Source: Aquilaria yunnanensis (taxonomy: Eukaryota > Streptophyta > Magnoliopsida > Malvales > Thymelaeaceae). Taken from it: a stretch of 64,000 bases of DNA. Position numbers and translations under genes: made by a program. Positions 1 through 11,322 of this stretch are shown here, one piece after another; within the stretch, counting starts at the first letter, position 1; each line of letters opens with the position of its first letter. Location of the stretch: the NCBI GenBank assembly GCA_039654915.1, contig CM077594.1, positions 93,820,893 to 93,884,892 on the forward strand, read 5' to 3'. The notes under the pieces are model-generated. The model was given only the letters and a program-made list of their open reading frames with translations, was not told where the DNA came from and did no database searches.

Positions 1-301
1 AGCCATTAAAATGGCATAATTCCCCCTTTAGTCCTCCAACTTTCTAAATTTGGGCAATTGAGCCCAACCACTAAAAATCCCTTTGTTCAATTTAGTCCCT
101 CATCTTTAAAAACCACCATTTTCATTACTATTTCTCTTGGCCTAAGCCAAGCTTATTTTTAAGATGTTCAACACTCAATTATGCACATGCCATATTGTCT
201 TCTCAATTTAATTGAGCTAAATTCCTAATTAAGGAAAAATTCTTATGCTCCAAATCCATTTAACCCGGGACCTAATCACTTTGGATTGTCCGGGCATTAC
301 A
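1..301 (-). repeat. 3' LTR of the Tekay element (partial)
   Basis: The sequence repeats 8061-8361. Read on the minus strand the LTR begins TGTAATGCCCGG at position 301 and runs off the left edge of the window, so only its first 301 bp are visible. No mismatch with the 5' LTR was seen over this stretch. Confidence 0.95.
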
Positions 302-313
302 ACACTCCCCTCC
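302..313 (-). promoter_or_regulatory. Polypurine tract of the Tekay element
   Basis: On the minus strand this reads GGAGGGGAGTGT directly before the 3' LTR terminus TGTAATG. It is the expected primer for plus-strand DNA synthesis. It touches the end of the gag-pol frame, so there is essentially no 3' untranslated spacer. Confidence 0.85.
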
Positions 314-3300
314 TTAAGAAATTTGGTCCTCCAAATTTCCTAGAAGTTTAGGGAAGATATCAGGATAATTCTTAAGCATTTCAGCTTCAACCTCCCATGT
401 GGCCTCCTCCTCAGAATGGTTAGTCCATTGGACTTTTACCATCGATATCCACTTACTTCTGAGCTTCCTAGTGTCCTTTGCCAATACCCGAATTGGTTCT
501 TCTTCATAGGTGAGATCTTGGGTGATGGGAACACTAGTGACATGTACCACTTGTTTAGGATCAAATACACACTTCTTCAATAGGCTTACATGGAATGTGT
601 CATGTACATGTCCCAGCTCAGGCGGTAGCTCTAACTTGTAGGCTACATTTCCTACTCTTGCGAGTATTAGGTATGGTCCTACATACCTCGGGGCTAATTT
701 TCCCCGTTTTCCAAACCTCATTACTCCTTTCATAGGAGATACTTTTAACCATACTTGGTCTCCTACCTGGAACTCCAGGTCTCTTCTTTTCTTGTGGTTG
801 GCATATGATTCTTGCCTATTGTTGGCAGTCTTAATCCTTTCCTGGATTTGCTTAATCTTCCCAGTAGTTTCTCTTATGAGTTCTGGGCCAATTTCCAACT
901 TATCACCTGGCTCATGCCAGCAGTGTGGAGTTATGCATCTTCTTCCATAGAGTGCTTCATAAGGTGCCATGCCAATCACTGAGTGATGGCTATTGTTGTA
1001 TGAAAACTCCACTAAAGGCAAGTGTTTATCCCATTCTCCTTGGAAGTCAATAACACAACACCTTAACATATCTTCCAATGTCTGAATGGTTCTTTCAGTC
1101 TGTCCATCCGTTTGAGGATGGTATGCAGAACTAAACTTTAACTTAGTGCCCAAGGCATGGTGTAAGGACTTCCAGAATCTGGAAACAAATCTTGGGTCTC
1201 GATCCGAGACAATATCGTCCGGTACACCATGTAGCCTTACTATCTCCTTAACGTATAGTTGGGCTAATTTCTCCAGGGAGTCTGTAAGGTTTATGGGCAA
1301 GAAGTGGGCTGCCTTAGTCAATCTATCCACTATGACCCAGATTGTATTACACTTTCTTCGGGTCAGTGGCAAACCCACTACAAAGTCCATGGATATGGAT
1401 CCCCATTTTCTTTCTGGTATAGGTAAGCTCTGTAATTTTCCACCAGGTCTCTGGTGCTCCACTTTGACTTGTTGACAAGTCATACACTTAGCCACAGAAG
1501 CACCAATCTCTTGCTTCATATATGGCCACCAGAAATGGGATTTCAAATCCTTATACATTTTCTGAGCTCCAGGATGCATACTCATCAAACTGGAGTGGGC
1601 TTCTTCTAGGATTTGTTGCCTGATTCCATCCTTATTTGGCACATAAATCCTATCCCGGAAATATAATATTCCAGCCTTAAAGGAAAATCCTTGATACAAT
1701 TTTCCTTGTTTCTGCCCAGAGATCCTGGGAATCTCCTCATCTTGAAGCTGAGCTTCCTGAATTAGGTCTTTCCACTCAGTCCTAATAGTTAAGACCTTTA
1801 CTTGGTCCATTTCCCACTTATCCCAATCTTGGGCCAACCCAGATAAACTGAGTACCTCTGCCTCGGTAGGCTCTCCAGTGGCTTTGAGTATTCCCGTGTA
1901 CTTCCTACTGAGAGCATCAGCTACCACATTGGCTTTTCCGGCCGTATACTCGATGACGCACTCAAAATCTTTCAGGTACTCAAGCCATCTTCTTTGCCTC
2001 ATGTTCAGGTCCTTTTGTGTAAACAGGTACCTTAGACTCTTGTGGTCTGTGAAGACTTGGAATCTGCCTCCAAGTAGGTAGTGCCTCCATTGCTTCAGAG
2101 CAAAGATCACTGCCGCTAATTCCAGATCATGAACTGGATAATTCTTCTCATGAGGCCTTAATTGTCTTGATCCATAGGCTATTGCTTGCTTCCCTTGCAT
2201 TAAGACACAGCCCAGCCCAACTCGAGAAGCATCCGTGTAAACTATATACTCCTTAGTAGGGTCTGGTAGAACCAGTATTGGGGCTGTAGTCAATCTTTCC
2301 TTAAGTTCTCGGAAGCTAGCCTCGCATTGCTCACTCCACTCAAACTTTTGGTCCTTTCTTGTCAATTGAGTGAGCGGAGCTGCTAGTACAGAAAATTTAG
2401 GCACAAATCTCCTGTAATAGCCAGCAAGTCCCAAGAAGCTTCTTATGTCCCTCACAGTCTGAGGTTGCTTCCATTCCAAGACAGCTTTAATTTTCTCGGG
2501 ATCAACAGCTAAACCATGCTCATTGATTACATGTCCGAGAAATCCAATTTCTTTAGCCCAGAATTGGCACTTACTTAATTTGCCATATAGTTCATGTTCC
2601 TTTAACAGGCTTAGCACCACTCTTAGGTGCTCCTTATGGGCTTCTTCATCCTTTGAGTACACCAATATGTCATCAATAAATACCACAACAAAGTGGTCTA
2701 AATGAGCTTTAAACACTCTTTGCATGAGGTCCATAAAAAAGGCTGGTGCATTTGTGAGCCCAAATGGCATCACTGTGTACTCAAAGTGACCATATCTGGT
2801 CCTGAAAGCTGTCTTTGGGACATCTTCTTCCTTGACTTTCAGCTGGAAGTATCCAGATCTGAGGTCTATTTTGGAAAAGACCTTAGCTCCCTTTAACTGA
2901 TCAAATAGATCCTCGATCCTTGGGAGGGGGTACTTATTCTTAATGGTCAGTGCATTGAGCTTCCTGTAATCAATGCACAACCTAAGGGTTCCATCTTTCT
3001 TCTTCACAAAAAGTACAGGTGCTCCCCAAGGAGATGTACTTGGCCTTATGAAACCTTTCTCAAGCAACTCATCCAGTTGCTTCTTTAGTTCCATCATTTC
3101 AGGAATAGCCATCCTGTATGGAGCAATAGATGCTGGTGCAGCTCCTGGCACTAATTTGATCTCAAACTCAACCTCTCTTGCAGGAGGGAGTCCTGGGAGA
3201 TCAGTGGGGAACACTTCAGGGAATTCTCTTACTATGGGTATTTTACCCAGCTCTATTTCTACTTCTGTTCCATTTAACCCTAGGTATTCACCTTTTAGTA

Positions 3301-5347
3301 ATAAGGGTTTGTGTTCCACCACCTTTAAATGAAAATCTGGGACTAACCCAGGAGATTTTTCCAAAGATTGAGGTTTGTGCCCAGGCAGATAAAGTTGCCT
3401 GGCATGGCAGTCTATAACCACCCGATTGGCACTAAGCCAGTTCATTCCTAGGATGATGTCATATCCATTAGTATCCAAGACCATCAGGTCGGCTCTAAGC
3501 TCTAGTTCACCTAGCTTAAGCATGCAATCTTTTACAATATGGTATGTTATCATAACCTCATTCCCGGCAGTTTTAACCAGGTACATTTTATCTGTATTGC
3601 ATACTTCGAGGTTTATATCTTTGACTAACTTAAAGGATACTATAGATAAAGATGCTCCAGTATCGAACAAAACTGATACTTCATAACCATTTATGGAAAT
3701 GGTACCTTTTAGAGTCTTCCTGACCAGCTTAGCCTGGTCTATTTCTTCCTCATCCTCCCCAGCTTTGTTGACCTCTGGGTCCTCTCGTGCTTTCATCGAT
3801 GTCTCAATCTGGAATATTCTTCCAGTAGCCTGAGGTTGTCCCCTCCTGGCCTTATCTTGGTCCCTTCTTTGTGGGGGTGGAGGCATATTGGGCCTCCTTA
3901 TGGGCAATTGCCTCTGTGCCCATCTGTTATTAAACCCTCCTGGGGTCCTCTGATCTTCTCCCCTGACAGGACAGTCTTTTACCCAGTGATCCTGGGCACC
4001 ACATTTAAGGCATCCGGAAGTGAGCCTATAACATGGCTTCTGGCCATGGAATTTTCCACATGTCTCACATTGTGGCCCATAGGGGGATGCGGTCTTCTCT
4101 CTTTTGTTACCCTTTCTTGGCTCATATGCCAAGCTTTCTCTGCCTCTCTTCTTAGAGAATTTTTGCATCCCACTAGTACTTCCAGGGCCATTCATGGCTT
4201 GCGCCCTGAATTCTTGCTCTAGGGCCATAGCCCTCTGTACAATGTCGTAGTATTTATGGGCTCCTACTGCTCTGAGTATTTGCCTCAGCTCTGGCCTAAG
4301 TCCCCGAAGGAACCTCTTGGCCTTAAGGTCCTCTCGATCATCGTACTGTGGTGCGTACCGTATGAGGTTACTGAATCTCTGTTCGTATTCCAGTATGGAG
4401 AGCTCTTTCTGCTCAAGCAGGTCAAACTCAACCTGCTTTTGGTCTTTCTGTGCTTCACCGATGTATTGTTGATGAAACACTTGTTCGAATTCGGGCCATC
4501 TCATTGCTCTTCTACTTTGAGCAAGCCGCCTAGCATTTTTGCTAGCATATGTCCTATGGACTGCTCTCCACCATAACTCAGCATTTCCTTCTAGTTTGAA
4601 GGTTGCCAGTAAGACCTTCTGAGAAGCGGAAACCTCCATTCTCTCAAAGATCTTTTCGATCTGGTTTTTCCAGAATTCTGCTTCATCTGGATTACAGCTT
4701 CCTTTAAATGTTGGTGGTCTTATGGCAAGGAACCCCTCTAGTTGGCCTTCTCTTAGGCCTCCACTATTATCCATATTGGGCCTCCCTCTTTGGGCCCTCA
4801 CTGTTCCAGTGGTGACAGTGAGTTGGGCAGGCCCATCAATATCTTCTATGTCCAGCTCTTCTGCATCTGGACTTTCTTCTTCTTCTTCCCTCAGTTCTTG
4901 TCTAATCTCAGATCTTATCCTTCTAGCTCTTGGGTTTCTCCTTTCTTCATCCTCATCATCACCATTTTCACTGGCTTGATCATCGAGTATAGGTTCTTTT
5001 CCTAGCCTCCTTCTTATTGGTGGCTCTCTTTGTTGCCCAGTAGGCTCTGGGACTTGGGCTTGACCCCTTGCCAGAATCTGCATGCTAGCTGCTAATTGGG
5101 CCATATTGGCCTGCATAGCTTCCATCATTGCTTCCATTCTTGCCTCCCTTCTTTCTTGGGCATCAATGCTAGGCCCAGTAACATTAGCCCTTATGAGCTC
5201 AGAAGGCCTAACTTGGGCCTCTGGCACAAAGCCAGCATTTTCATTCCCCTGATGGGAAGTTTCACTTTCATTTCGGCCTCGGTTCGTATTTCTGGTTCTC
5301 ATCCTGGAATTAACAACAAGCAAGGCACACAATTGCTCAATATTCAT
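314..5347 (-). CDS. Intact gag-pol polyprotein of the Tekay-type chromovirus (1677 aa)
   Basis: One open frame encodes the whole replication set in Ty3/gypsy order. The N-terminal third is a charged gag with a retrotransposon gag domain near residues 220-390 and a CX2CX4HX4C zinc knuckle ([14 protein letters not shown]) near 450. An aspartic protease follows with DTGAS near 562. The reverse transcriptase has its active-site FIDD near 890. RNase H begins at YTDAS. The integrase has an HHCC zinc region, then the core with D in SMDF (near 1322), D in SDRD and E in HPQTDGQTE (near 1413). The C-terminus (near 1637-1665) has the [14 protein letters not shown] signature of a Tekay-type chromodomain, a module in this family thought to guide integration to chromatin. 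The ATG lies only 87 nt past the primer site. No catalytic residue appears lost. A fused gag-pol frame is normal for this clade. Confidence 0.95.
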   Translation of the reverse strand: MNIEQLCALLVVNSRMRTRNTNRGRNESETSHQGNENAGFVPEAQVRPSELIRANVTGPSIDAQERREARMEAMMEAMQANMAQLAASMQILARGQAQVPEPTGQQREPPIRRRLGKEPILDDQASENGDDEDEERRNPRARRIRSEIRQELREEEEESPDAEELDIEDIDGPAQLTVTTGTVRAQRGRPNMDNSGGLREGQLEGFLAIRPPTFKGSCNPDEAEFWKNQIEKIFERMEVSASQKVLLATFKLEGNAELWWRAVHRTYASKNARRLAQSRRAMRWPEFEQVFHQQYIGEAQKDQKQVEFDLLEQKELSILEYEQRFSNLIRYAPQYDDREDLKAKRFLRGLRPELRQILRAVGAHKYYDIVQRAMALEQEFRAQAMNGPGSTSGMQKFSKKRGRESLAYEPRKGNKREKTASPYGPQCETCGKFHGQKPCYRLTSGCLKCGAQDHWVKDCPVRGEDQRTPGGFNNRWAQRQLPIRRPNMPPPPQRRDQDKARRGQPQATGRIFQIETSMKAREDPEVNKAGEDEEEIDQAKLVRKTLKGTISINGYEVSVLFDTGASLSIVSFKLVKDINLEVCNTDKMYLVKTAGNEVMITYHIVKDCMLKLGELELRADLMVLDTNGYDIILGMNWLSANRVVIDCHARQLYLPGHKPQSLEKSPGLVPDFHLKVVEHKPLLLKGEYLGLNGTEVEIELGKIPIVREFPEVFPTDLPGLPPAREVEFEIKLVPGAAPASIAPYRMAIPEMMELKKQLDELLEKGFIRPSTSPWGAPVLFVKKKDGTLRLCIDYRKLNALTIKNKYPLPRIEDLFDQLKGAKVFSKIDLRSGYFQLKVKEEDVPKTAFRTRYGHFEYTVMPFGLTNAPAFFMDLMQRVFKAHLDHFVVVFIDDILVYSKDEEAHKEHLRVVLSLLKEHELYGKLSKCQFWAKEIGFLGHVINEHGLAVDPEKIKAVLEWKQPQTVRDIRSFLGLAGYYRRFVPKFSVLAAPLTQLTRKDQKFEWSEQCEASFRELKERLTTAPILVLPDPTKEYIVYTDASRVGLGCVLMQGKQAIAYGSRQLRPHEKNYPVHDLELAAVIFALKQWRHYLLGGRFQVFTDHKSLRYLFTQKDLNMRQRRWLEYLKDFECVIEYTAGKANVVADALSRKYTGILKATGEPTEAEVLSLSGLAQDWDKWEMDQVKVLTIRTEWKDLIQEAQLQDEEIPRISGQKQGKLYQGFSFKAGILYFRDRIYVPNKDGIRQQILEEAHSSLMSMHPGAQKMYKDLKSHFWWPYMKQEIGASVAKCMTCQQVKVEHQRPGGKLQSLPIPERKWGSISMDFVVGLPLTRRKCNTIWVIVDRLTKAAHFLPINLTDSLEKLAQLYVKEIVRLHGVPDDIVSDRDPRFVSRFWKSLHHALGTKLKFSSAYHPQTDGQTERTIQTLEDMLRCCVIDFQGEWDKHLPLVEFSYNNSHHSVIGMAPYEALYGRRCITPHCWHEPGDKLEIGPELIRETTGKIKQIQERIKTANNRQESYANHKKRRDLEFQVGDQVWLKVSPMKGVMRFGKRGKLAPRYVGPYLILARVGNVAYKLELPPELGHVHDTFHVSLLKKCVFDPKQVVHVTSVPITQDLTYEEEPIRVLAKDTRKLRSKWISMVKVQWTNHSEEEATWEVEAEMLKNYPDIFPKLLGNLEDQIS

Positions 5348-5434
5348 AAATATTCATTAGTGGACTTAACCTATGTGGGAACAAGTCTATACTAAGAATC
5401 ATAGACCAAAACTTTGGTCCTTAAGAGCAACTGT
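5348..5434 (-). other. Short leader of the Tekay element
   Basis: The 87 nt between the primer-binding site and the gag-pol start codon contain no other feature that I recognise. Confidence 0.6.
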
Positions 5435-5446
5435 GCTCTGATACCA
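5435..5446 (-). other. Primer-binding site (initiator Met tRNA type), Tekay element
   Basis: On the minus strand this reads TGGTATCAGAGC, the standard plant site complementary to the 3' end of initiator methionine tRNA. It lies three bases inside the 5' LTR end (CACGACA on the minus strand) and fixes both orientation and LTR boundary. Confidence 0.93.
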
Positions 5447-5449
5447 AGC

Positions 5450-8361
5450 TGTCGTGCCCTAAACTGCCCCTGACCCATTTGGGCCTGATTACTTAAAACA
5501 TGCAGCGGAAGTTTTCATTACACAGAAGGGGCTTTTAAAACTCACTAAGACTTATAGGCACGAACCCCAGGATACTTATCGGTACTAGCTCGTTAAGTTC
5601 TTTAATTAAGGTTAAGTTGATGTGCTCTCAGAAACAAGCTAGTGCCTATGTGGATTTCATGTGTTCATTTTCATGGTCTTTACCGAGCTTAGCCAAGATT
5701 ATGCATGGCAACTAAAACACCAACTTAAGTTTAAAAACTTATTTTCATGCATATGCTTTGCATGCTTATGTGTTTTGGTGTTCACTAGTGCACATAATCA
5801 CTTAATACCTTTAGATGCAACTAATGCTTAGGCATGTATTAATTCACATATGTGCACTTAAATTTCTTATTAGCCAAACTTTACACAGGCATCCAATTTC
5901 ATGCTTTTTCTAAGTTTACTTGCATGTTCTTTACTAAGTGAGCATACATAGCCAAACATTGCATGCTTTTAACATAGACATGGGCTTATGGGCCTTTTAG
6001 TACTTAACATGCATATGGCCTAAAATTAACCAAGAATAAAATCAAAATTTTTAAGTTCTTATTTAAGCCCAATTTCAACATGCTTCAAATTTCATGAAAA
6101 CATAACCCATAAATTCATGCATGGGCCTTGGTAAGTCCACCAAGCAATAAAAATACCTGAAAATGTCCAAGTCCATAATACAAGCCCAAAGCCAAGTTTT
6201 GGCCAAATTTTAGCTAAGTCCATAATTTGGTCACTAAAGTTAGACCAACAAAAACATGCTTAAAAGCAACCCATAAATTCACAAAGCCATGGAACACAAA
6301 TTTCCACCTTAATAGACCTTGTTCCCACAATTCTAAGACTTCAAGTCCTGCACAGAAAGTCCACATTTTTTTAGCTTGTTTACAAGCAGCTTATATACTT
6401 AGAATACTTAGAATATTTTGAGCAATACCATACACAAATCCAACCTTAGAATACAGAAAGAGTACTCAAGACTCTTAGCTTGATCTTTCAAGCAAACCTT
6501 TACCTACAAAAGTAGAGTAGGGCGGGTGAGTTATAAAACTCAATAAGGATTCCGTGGCATCCAATGCCTAACTTATGGCCTCCAAGGCCTAACATATGCC
6601 AAGAATGTAATGGCAAAATAATCCTTATTCCTGCAAAGGAAACATAAAGACAAAGAAAACAAAAAGATACATGCATATAGCAATAATATCATAATCGGGG
6701 GTTAGCATGCACAACAAATCAAAGAAGCACACAAACACACGCCACTTAACACTTTGTTCACAGAAGGGCAGCAAGCATCCCTCAAGTTTTAGTTCATTAA
6801 TTTCATATACTTAATGTTTTCGGAGAGCTCACTTAGCATAGGAATTAAGGTGGCCGCCTTAACTCCTAGCCCATAATGCTTGCTTACTTAACTTAGCTCA
6901 TGAGCAAAACAGAATTGCCGAAGCAATAACATAACTTAAGCCCTCTTAGCACTCCTAGGATCACATGGTTCTTTGACCATCACCTAGGGGCCCGAATACT
7001 CACATAAAAAAAATCCATGGAACTAGGCCATGCAATAAAGTGAGTATAGGAATCCTTACCCACAACACCGAAAGCTTTATAAGCTTATTTTCCTTCGTTT
7101 TCCTTGCTTGTTGACTCTAGAAATTGTTTTCTAGCATAAGAACCAAGATGGGCCGAATTTTATTAGTAACCATAAGATACCAAGAAATCTTGGTGATTAA
7201 CCCAAATAACACAAAATACCAAGAACACTTGGTGTACACTTACAGAACCTCACAGAAGAGGTAACGCCAATTTATTGTGCTTGATGTTCTTCAAGCTTCT
7301 TCTTGATTTCTTGCTTCTAATGAACTTAGAAACTCAATCACACAAAGAGTTCCTTGAGTAGAGCTTAAAACCTCCAAGAAATGGAAATGGCCAAATTTTC
7401 CTCCTTGGTTTTCTTTGAATTCTTCATCTGATTCTTGCTCTTTATGGTCTTAGAGCTTGAATTCAACCAAGAATACTTGGTTTTAATTTGAGGAATGATT
7501 ATTTCTAGCTATGGACGAATATTTGGATGAGAAAAGAGTTGGAAATGTGTTTGGAATGATGAGACTTGGTATGGAAGAAAATGGAGAGAGAATGAGAGAG
7601 TTTGAGAGCAAATGGCTTTGAATGAGTGGAGTGATTATGTTTTAATGTGTGGGAAGGTAATGGCCAGCCATATGGGAAGGAAAATGAGTGTATAATGTGC
7701 TTGGAAGGTGGGAGACAAGATTAAAAGAGATGAAGACTAATTGGAAGACTTTTGGGTAAGTTTGGTAGAAAAAGTCAAAAGTAGGTGAAGAAAGAATCCA
7801 AGGTAATGATTAAGGGTGGGAGGTGGATTAAAATAATAGGAAATTAATAATGTGTTTGAAATGAGTGGGAGACAAGATTTAATGGATGGAAGACTAATTG
7901 GAAGACTTTTGTGTAAGTTTGGTAGAAAAAGTCAAAAGTAGGTGAAGAAAGAATCCAAGGTAATGATTAAGGGTGGGAGGTGGATTAAAATAATAGGATT
8001 TGGAGGAAGGTGACATAAAATATTGGGAATTGGAGGGGCATGGCTGGCTAAGGCATCCAAAGCCATTAAAATGGCATAATTCCCCCTTTAGTCCTCCAAC
8101 TTTCTAAATTTGGGCAATTGAGCCCAACCACTAAAAATCCCTTTGTTCAATTTAGTCCCTCATCTTTAAAAACCACCATTTTCATTACTATTTCTCTTGG
8201 CCTAAGCCAAGCTTATTTTTAAGATGTTCAACACTCAATTATGCACATGCCATATTGTCTTCTCAATTTAATTGAGCTAAATTCCTAATTAAGGAAAAAT
8301 TCTTATGCTCCAAATCCATTTAACCCGGGACCTAATCACTTTGGATTGTCCGGGCATTACA
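5450..8361 (-). repeat. 5' LTR of the Tekay element (2912 bp)
   Basis: On the minus strand it begins TGTAATGCCCGG at 8361 and ends CACGACA at 5450, next to the primer site. A length of about 2.9 kb is large but typical of Tekay/Del elements. It holds only short spurious ORFs, and an internal tandem duplication lies at 7709-7999. I did not find an unambiguous TATA box. Confidence 0.92.
7709..7999. repeat. 157-bp tandem duplication inside the Tekay LTR
   Basis: A block starting TGGGAGACAAGAT at 7709 recurs at 7866, an offset of exactly 157 bp. It is nearly identical for about 134 bp, up to the shared GGATTAAAATAATAGGA. A few substitutions separate the copies near their left ends. Confidence 0.85.
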
Positions 8362-8439
8362 TAATAAGTTCTATATAAGAACTTGGAACAAATCCTTGCT
8401 AGATTTATGAATGTGTAAGAATAACCATAAATGATGCAT
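8362..8439. other. Host spacer between the Tekay and Athila insertions
   Basis: This 78-bp AT-rich stretch belongs to neither element. Its first five bases (TAATA) are the likely Tekay TSD copy and its last five (TGCAT) are the left Athila TSD. It should rejoin the sequence starting at 40265 in an ancestral empty site. Confidence 0.7.
8435..8439. repeat. Left target-site duplication of the Athila element
   Basis: TGCAT directly precedes the left LTR and matches 40260-40264 after the right LTR. Confidence 0.9.
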
Positions 8440-8649
8440 TGTTAAGTGCATCATTCCACGGTCAAAGTGTTGACCTTTTGACAACTTTGACCGTCAAATT
8501 CTGTTGATTTTTCCTTCTTTGTCTTAGTTTTTCTTGGTACTTTTGCTCATTACAGGTTTAGTCAAGTGTTACGAACAGGGCATTAGAAGCAAGCTTGAGT
8601 GGGACGGCATTTGAACGAGAGACGTACAAGAAGTGCAAAAACGAAGATT

Positions 8650-8775
8650 GGCGCCGCGTCGCCAGAATTCATCCAGAATTGGTGACGCGTCGCCCAAGTT
8701 ATCAGCATTCTGAGTTCCTGATGGTCATCTGGCGACGCGTCGCCAGAACTCGACCCATTCTGGAGACGCATCGCC
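8650..8775. promoter_or_regulatory. Array of four GGCGACGCGTCGCC palindromes in the LTR
   Basis: Four copies of a 14-bp palindrome lie about 120-240 bp upstream of the TATA box, at 8650-8663 (one mismatch), 8681-8694 (one mismatch), 8731-8744 (perfect) and 8762-8775 (two mismatches). Most differences are C/T or G/A changes. The symmetry and repetition suggest a protein-binding site. The function is inferred. Confidence 0.75.
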
Positions 8776-8892
8776 AGCGCTACTCTGTTTTGCCGAAAGC
8801 TCGCGTTTTGATGGTCCCCCACTATTTTTCCACCTGATGAGCTGGCTTGGATCGGTGATACTTATCCCTTTAGGGCTGGAATGAAGAGGGGG

Positions 8893-8900
8893 TATAAATA
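8893..8900 (+). promoter_or_regulatory. TATA box of the Athila 5' LTR
   Basis: TATAAATA lies in a G-rich context downstream of the palindrome array. The copy in the right LTR is at 39345-39352. Confidence 0.75.
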
Positions 8901-9814
8901 GAAGAGAAGAAAGAGTCCAAAAGGGGGGCTTCTTGGCTGATTTTGATCTAGACCCGACTAGAGGCGAATTGAGCATTTCGGAGGCGTTCTGGGGAAGCTG
9001 GAACCAGAGGATTGTTCATTTTGAGCGTACAAACGTCGAGGGGGTTTCCTGGGTTTCCTCTCTTCTCTATTTTGATTTGTATGATTTTCGTGGATATTGT
9101 TATTATGGATTTGTTAATGACATTAGCTATGGATTGTGAATAGATCTCTTTACCTTTCTAGGGTGACTTTCCTCCCTTTGTTACTTAATGAAGTTGTTTT
9201 GTGTTTATGGATGAGTTCTATTGTGTTGTTCCTTACATTGAACTTCTTGTTTGATGAATGGTAGGCCACCATGTCTAATGCACTAGTCCATTAAATCCTT
9301 GAGAAAGGTTTTAAGGGTGACAAAGAGGAATGGAAGGGGCATAGTGTTAACTTAAATTAGAGATAATATAAGTGAACATTAGGCATTAAAAGATGGTTTA
9401 GCTCTTCAACCACCTTAAGTTAAGTTGGAGCTTGAGTAAAGCCCAAGTTAGTGGAGGGTGCGCAAAAACCTATCTTGAGGAAGGGGTTTTTGATATGAAA
9501 TCTTTTTGACCACACATGGAACTTCACATTTGGGGACCAACTTTATTGAGTAGCAATGGGTAGGAAATGAATCCTAGAAGGGTAGTCACATTTATTCTAA
9601 GTTCTATCTTTAGTACTTTTCATCTTCTTTAGAGTCATTTTTCTTGTGTTGATTAAGTTAGGTAGCTTGAGCAAATTTGATCTTTAAATCTAGATAAAAT
9701 CACTGACTCTCTTGGGACGACACCCTTAATTACTCCTAGTATACAACGATTCCGTTTGCTTGCGGGTTTTTGAGGGTTAAATTGATAAACTCTTGATTTT
9801 CACAACAAAGTTTT

Positions 9815-9832
9815 TGGCGCCGTTGCCGGGGA
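9815..9832 (+). other. Primer-binding site of the Athila element
   Basis: TGGCGCCGTTGCCGGGGA starts eight bases after the LTR end. It is the site usual for Athila elements and is generally assigned to an Asp tRNA primer. The assignment is from memory. Confidence 0.88.
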
Positions 9833-9951
9833 GTGTTGATTTGATTTTTGTCTTGATTAGAAAAAAAAAATTCGGTTATTCTTGACTACTTGATTTTAAT
9901 TCTCATGGTTGATGTGTTCCCTTTTTGTCATATTGTAGGTACATCTAGTGC

Positions 9952-11322
9952 ATGACCCGGAGCTCTTGTTCTCATGTGTTACCACTTGATCTAGAAATTG
10001 AGAGAAGCTTGCGAGAACTTCGGCTAAGAAGTAAGGTGATTGAAGAAGGAGATACTAGTACTTTCGATTCCGTCAACATGGAAGGGAACCAAGAAGATGA
10101 CTTGAGGAACCTTGGACGGGAAAGAAATGTCAATGCCATGGATCACAATGGTGTTGAGGAGGTAATGGACAATGAAAATGGTGCTAGAAGAAGAGGAAGG
10201 CCGGTACTTGATTATTTTCGACCTCAAAGGGTAGAAGACCATGACAACATGATAAGACCGGTGCCGCTTTGAGGGCGAGCTTTTGTGATTCCTAGCCATG
10301 TTCTCCAATTGGTGGAAGCACATCCATTTGGAGGGACCCTTGATGAAGATCCAAACAACCATATCAAGAGGTTTGTTCGTTTATGCGATACTTTTGATTT
10401 GGATGGTGTAAGTGAAGATGCAAAAAGGATGAGACTCTTCCCATTTTCTCTTGTGGATGAAGCATCGGAATGGTTTGAAAATGTGGAGCCTACTTCGGTT
10501 CATACGTGGCAAGAGCTACATGATGCATTTATTCGGAGATTCTTTCCATCTCAAAAAGCGTTTGAGCTCAAGAATGAATTGTTGGCATTTAGGCAAAATG
10601 AATGGGAGTCACTTGCGGAGGCATGGGTGCGTTTCAAGAGGATGGTGAAGAGGGTACCAACTCAAGATATTGATCAAGCTCATCAACTTCATCTTTTCTA
10701 CAATGGTTTGAGTTTGAACACCCGATTGCAAGTGGATGCCGCCGCCGGTGGTTTCTTGTTGTTGAAATATGTGGAGGAATGCTTTGAGCTATTGAACAAC
10801 ATGGCAAAAAGTCTTGAGCTTAGCGGCAAACGGATCCCAAGGAAGGGGAGTGGATTGTATGAGGTCAACAAAGATACGTCTCTCCAAGCTCAACTTTCGG
10901 CACTCACTAGCATGGTGGCCAAGTTGACAAAAAATCAAGAAAAGGGGAAATTGCAACAAACCATGGCTAGTGAGGATGTTGATGATGTGGAAGATGCCGA
11001 TTTTGTGGGTTACCGGAATCCTTACCCACCCAAGCAAGGAGGAGGGAATTTCTTCCCAAGGAACCGTCAACACGAAGGATTCAATTATTCTAACCCCAAA
11101 GGCGCTATGCAACTATTAGGTGAGAATTCTAACGATACGCAAGCATCTTTGTAAGATTTTATGAAGGGCATGATGGGAGAATTCATGCAAGAAGTGAGGG
11201 GGATGGCAAGTGGCCAAAACAAGAAGATTGGTGCATTGGAGGATGAAATGAAGACTATGCAAGCTAATACTCAAGCATCCATCAAGAATTTGGAAACTCA
11301 AATGGGCTAACTTGCAACTTCT
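9952..11322 (+). pseudogene. Athila gag region, broken by three nonsense codons
   Basis: One continuous frame begins at ATG 9952. It contains stops at 10270-10272 (TGA), 11152-11154 (TAA) and 11308-11310 (TAA) but no frameshift. The retrotransposon gag domain lies at about 10285-10760, including the RLFPFSLVDEASEWF and WQELHDAFIRRFFP motifs typical of plant gypsy gag. I see no CCHC zinc knuckle, which is common in Athila gag. The downstream part is Gln- and Asn-rich and leads into protease in the same frame, so gag and pol were originally one polyprotein. The two TAA codons sit where the surrounding sequence suggests Gln, consistent with C-to-T change; the identity of the lost TGA codon is unclear. 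Confidence 0.88.

Larger units (their letters stand above)
1..8361 (-). mobile_element. Tekay/Del-type Ty3/gypsy chromovirus, nearly complete
   Basis: A minus-strand LTR retrotransposon. It has a 5' LTR at 5450-8361, an initiator-Met-type primer site at 5435-5446, one gag-pol frame (5347 down to 314), a polypurine tract at 302-313 and the start of the 3' LTR at 1-301. The window edge cuts the 3' LTR. The 301 bp shared by the two LTRs match at every position I compared, and the polyprotein has no stop or frameshift, so insertion looks recent. The long LTR and C-terminal chromodomain-like tail fit the Tekay (Del) lineage. The probable TSD copy on the right is TAATA at 8362-8366; the left copy lies outside the window. 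Confidence 0.93.
8440..9807 (+). repeat. 5' LTR of the Athila element (1368 bp)
   Basis: It runs from TGTTAAGTGCATC to TTCACAACA and is repeated at 38892-40259. It contains a cluster of CG-rich palindromes (8650-8775) and a TATA box (8893-8900). Transcription should therefore start roughly 30 nt downstream of 8900. Confidence 0.95.

Noticed and set aside
1146..5395. Plus-strand ORFs of 60-130 codons across the Tekay gag-pol
   Set aside because: They are shadows of the intact minus-strand polyprotein and show no domain or motif of their own.
8583..9139. Short ORFs in the Athila LTRs
   Set aside because: They lie in LTR promoter sequence containing the palindrome array; no protein family resemblance.
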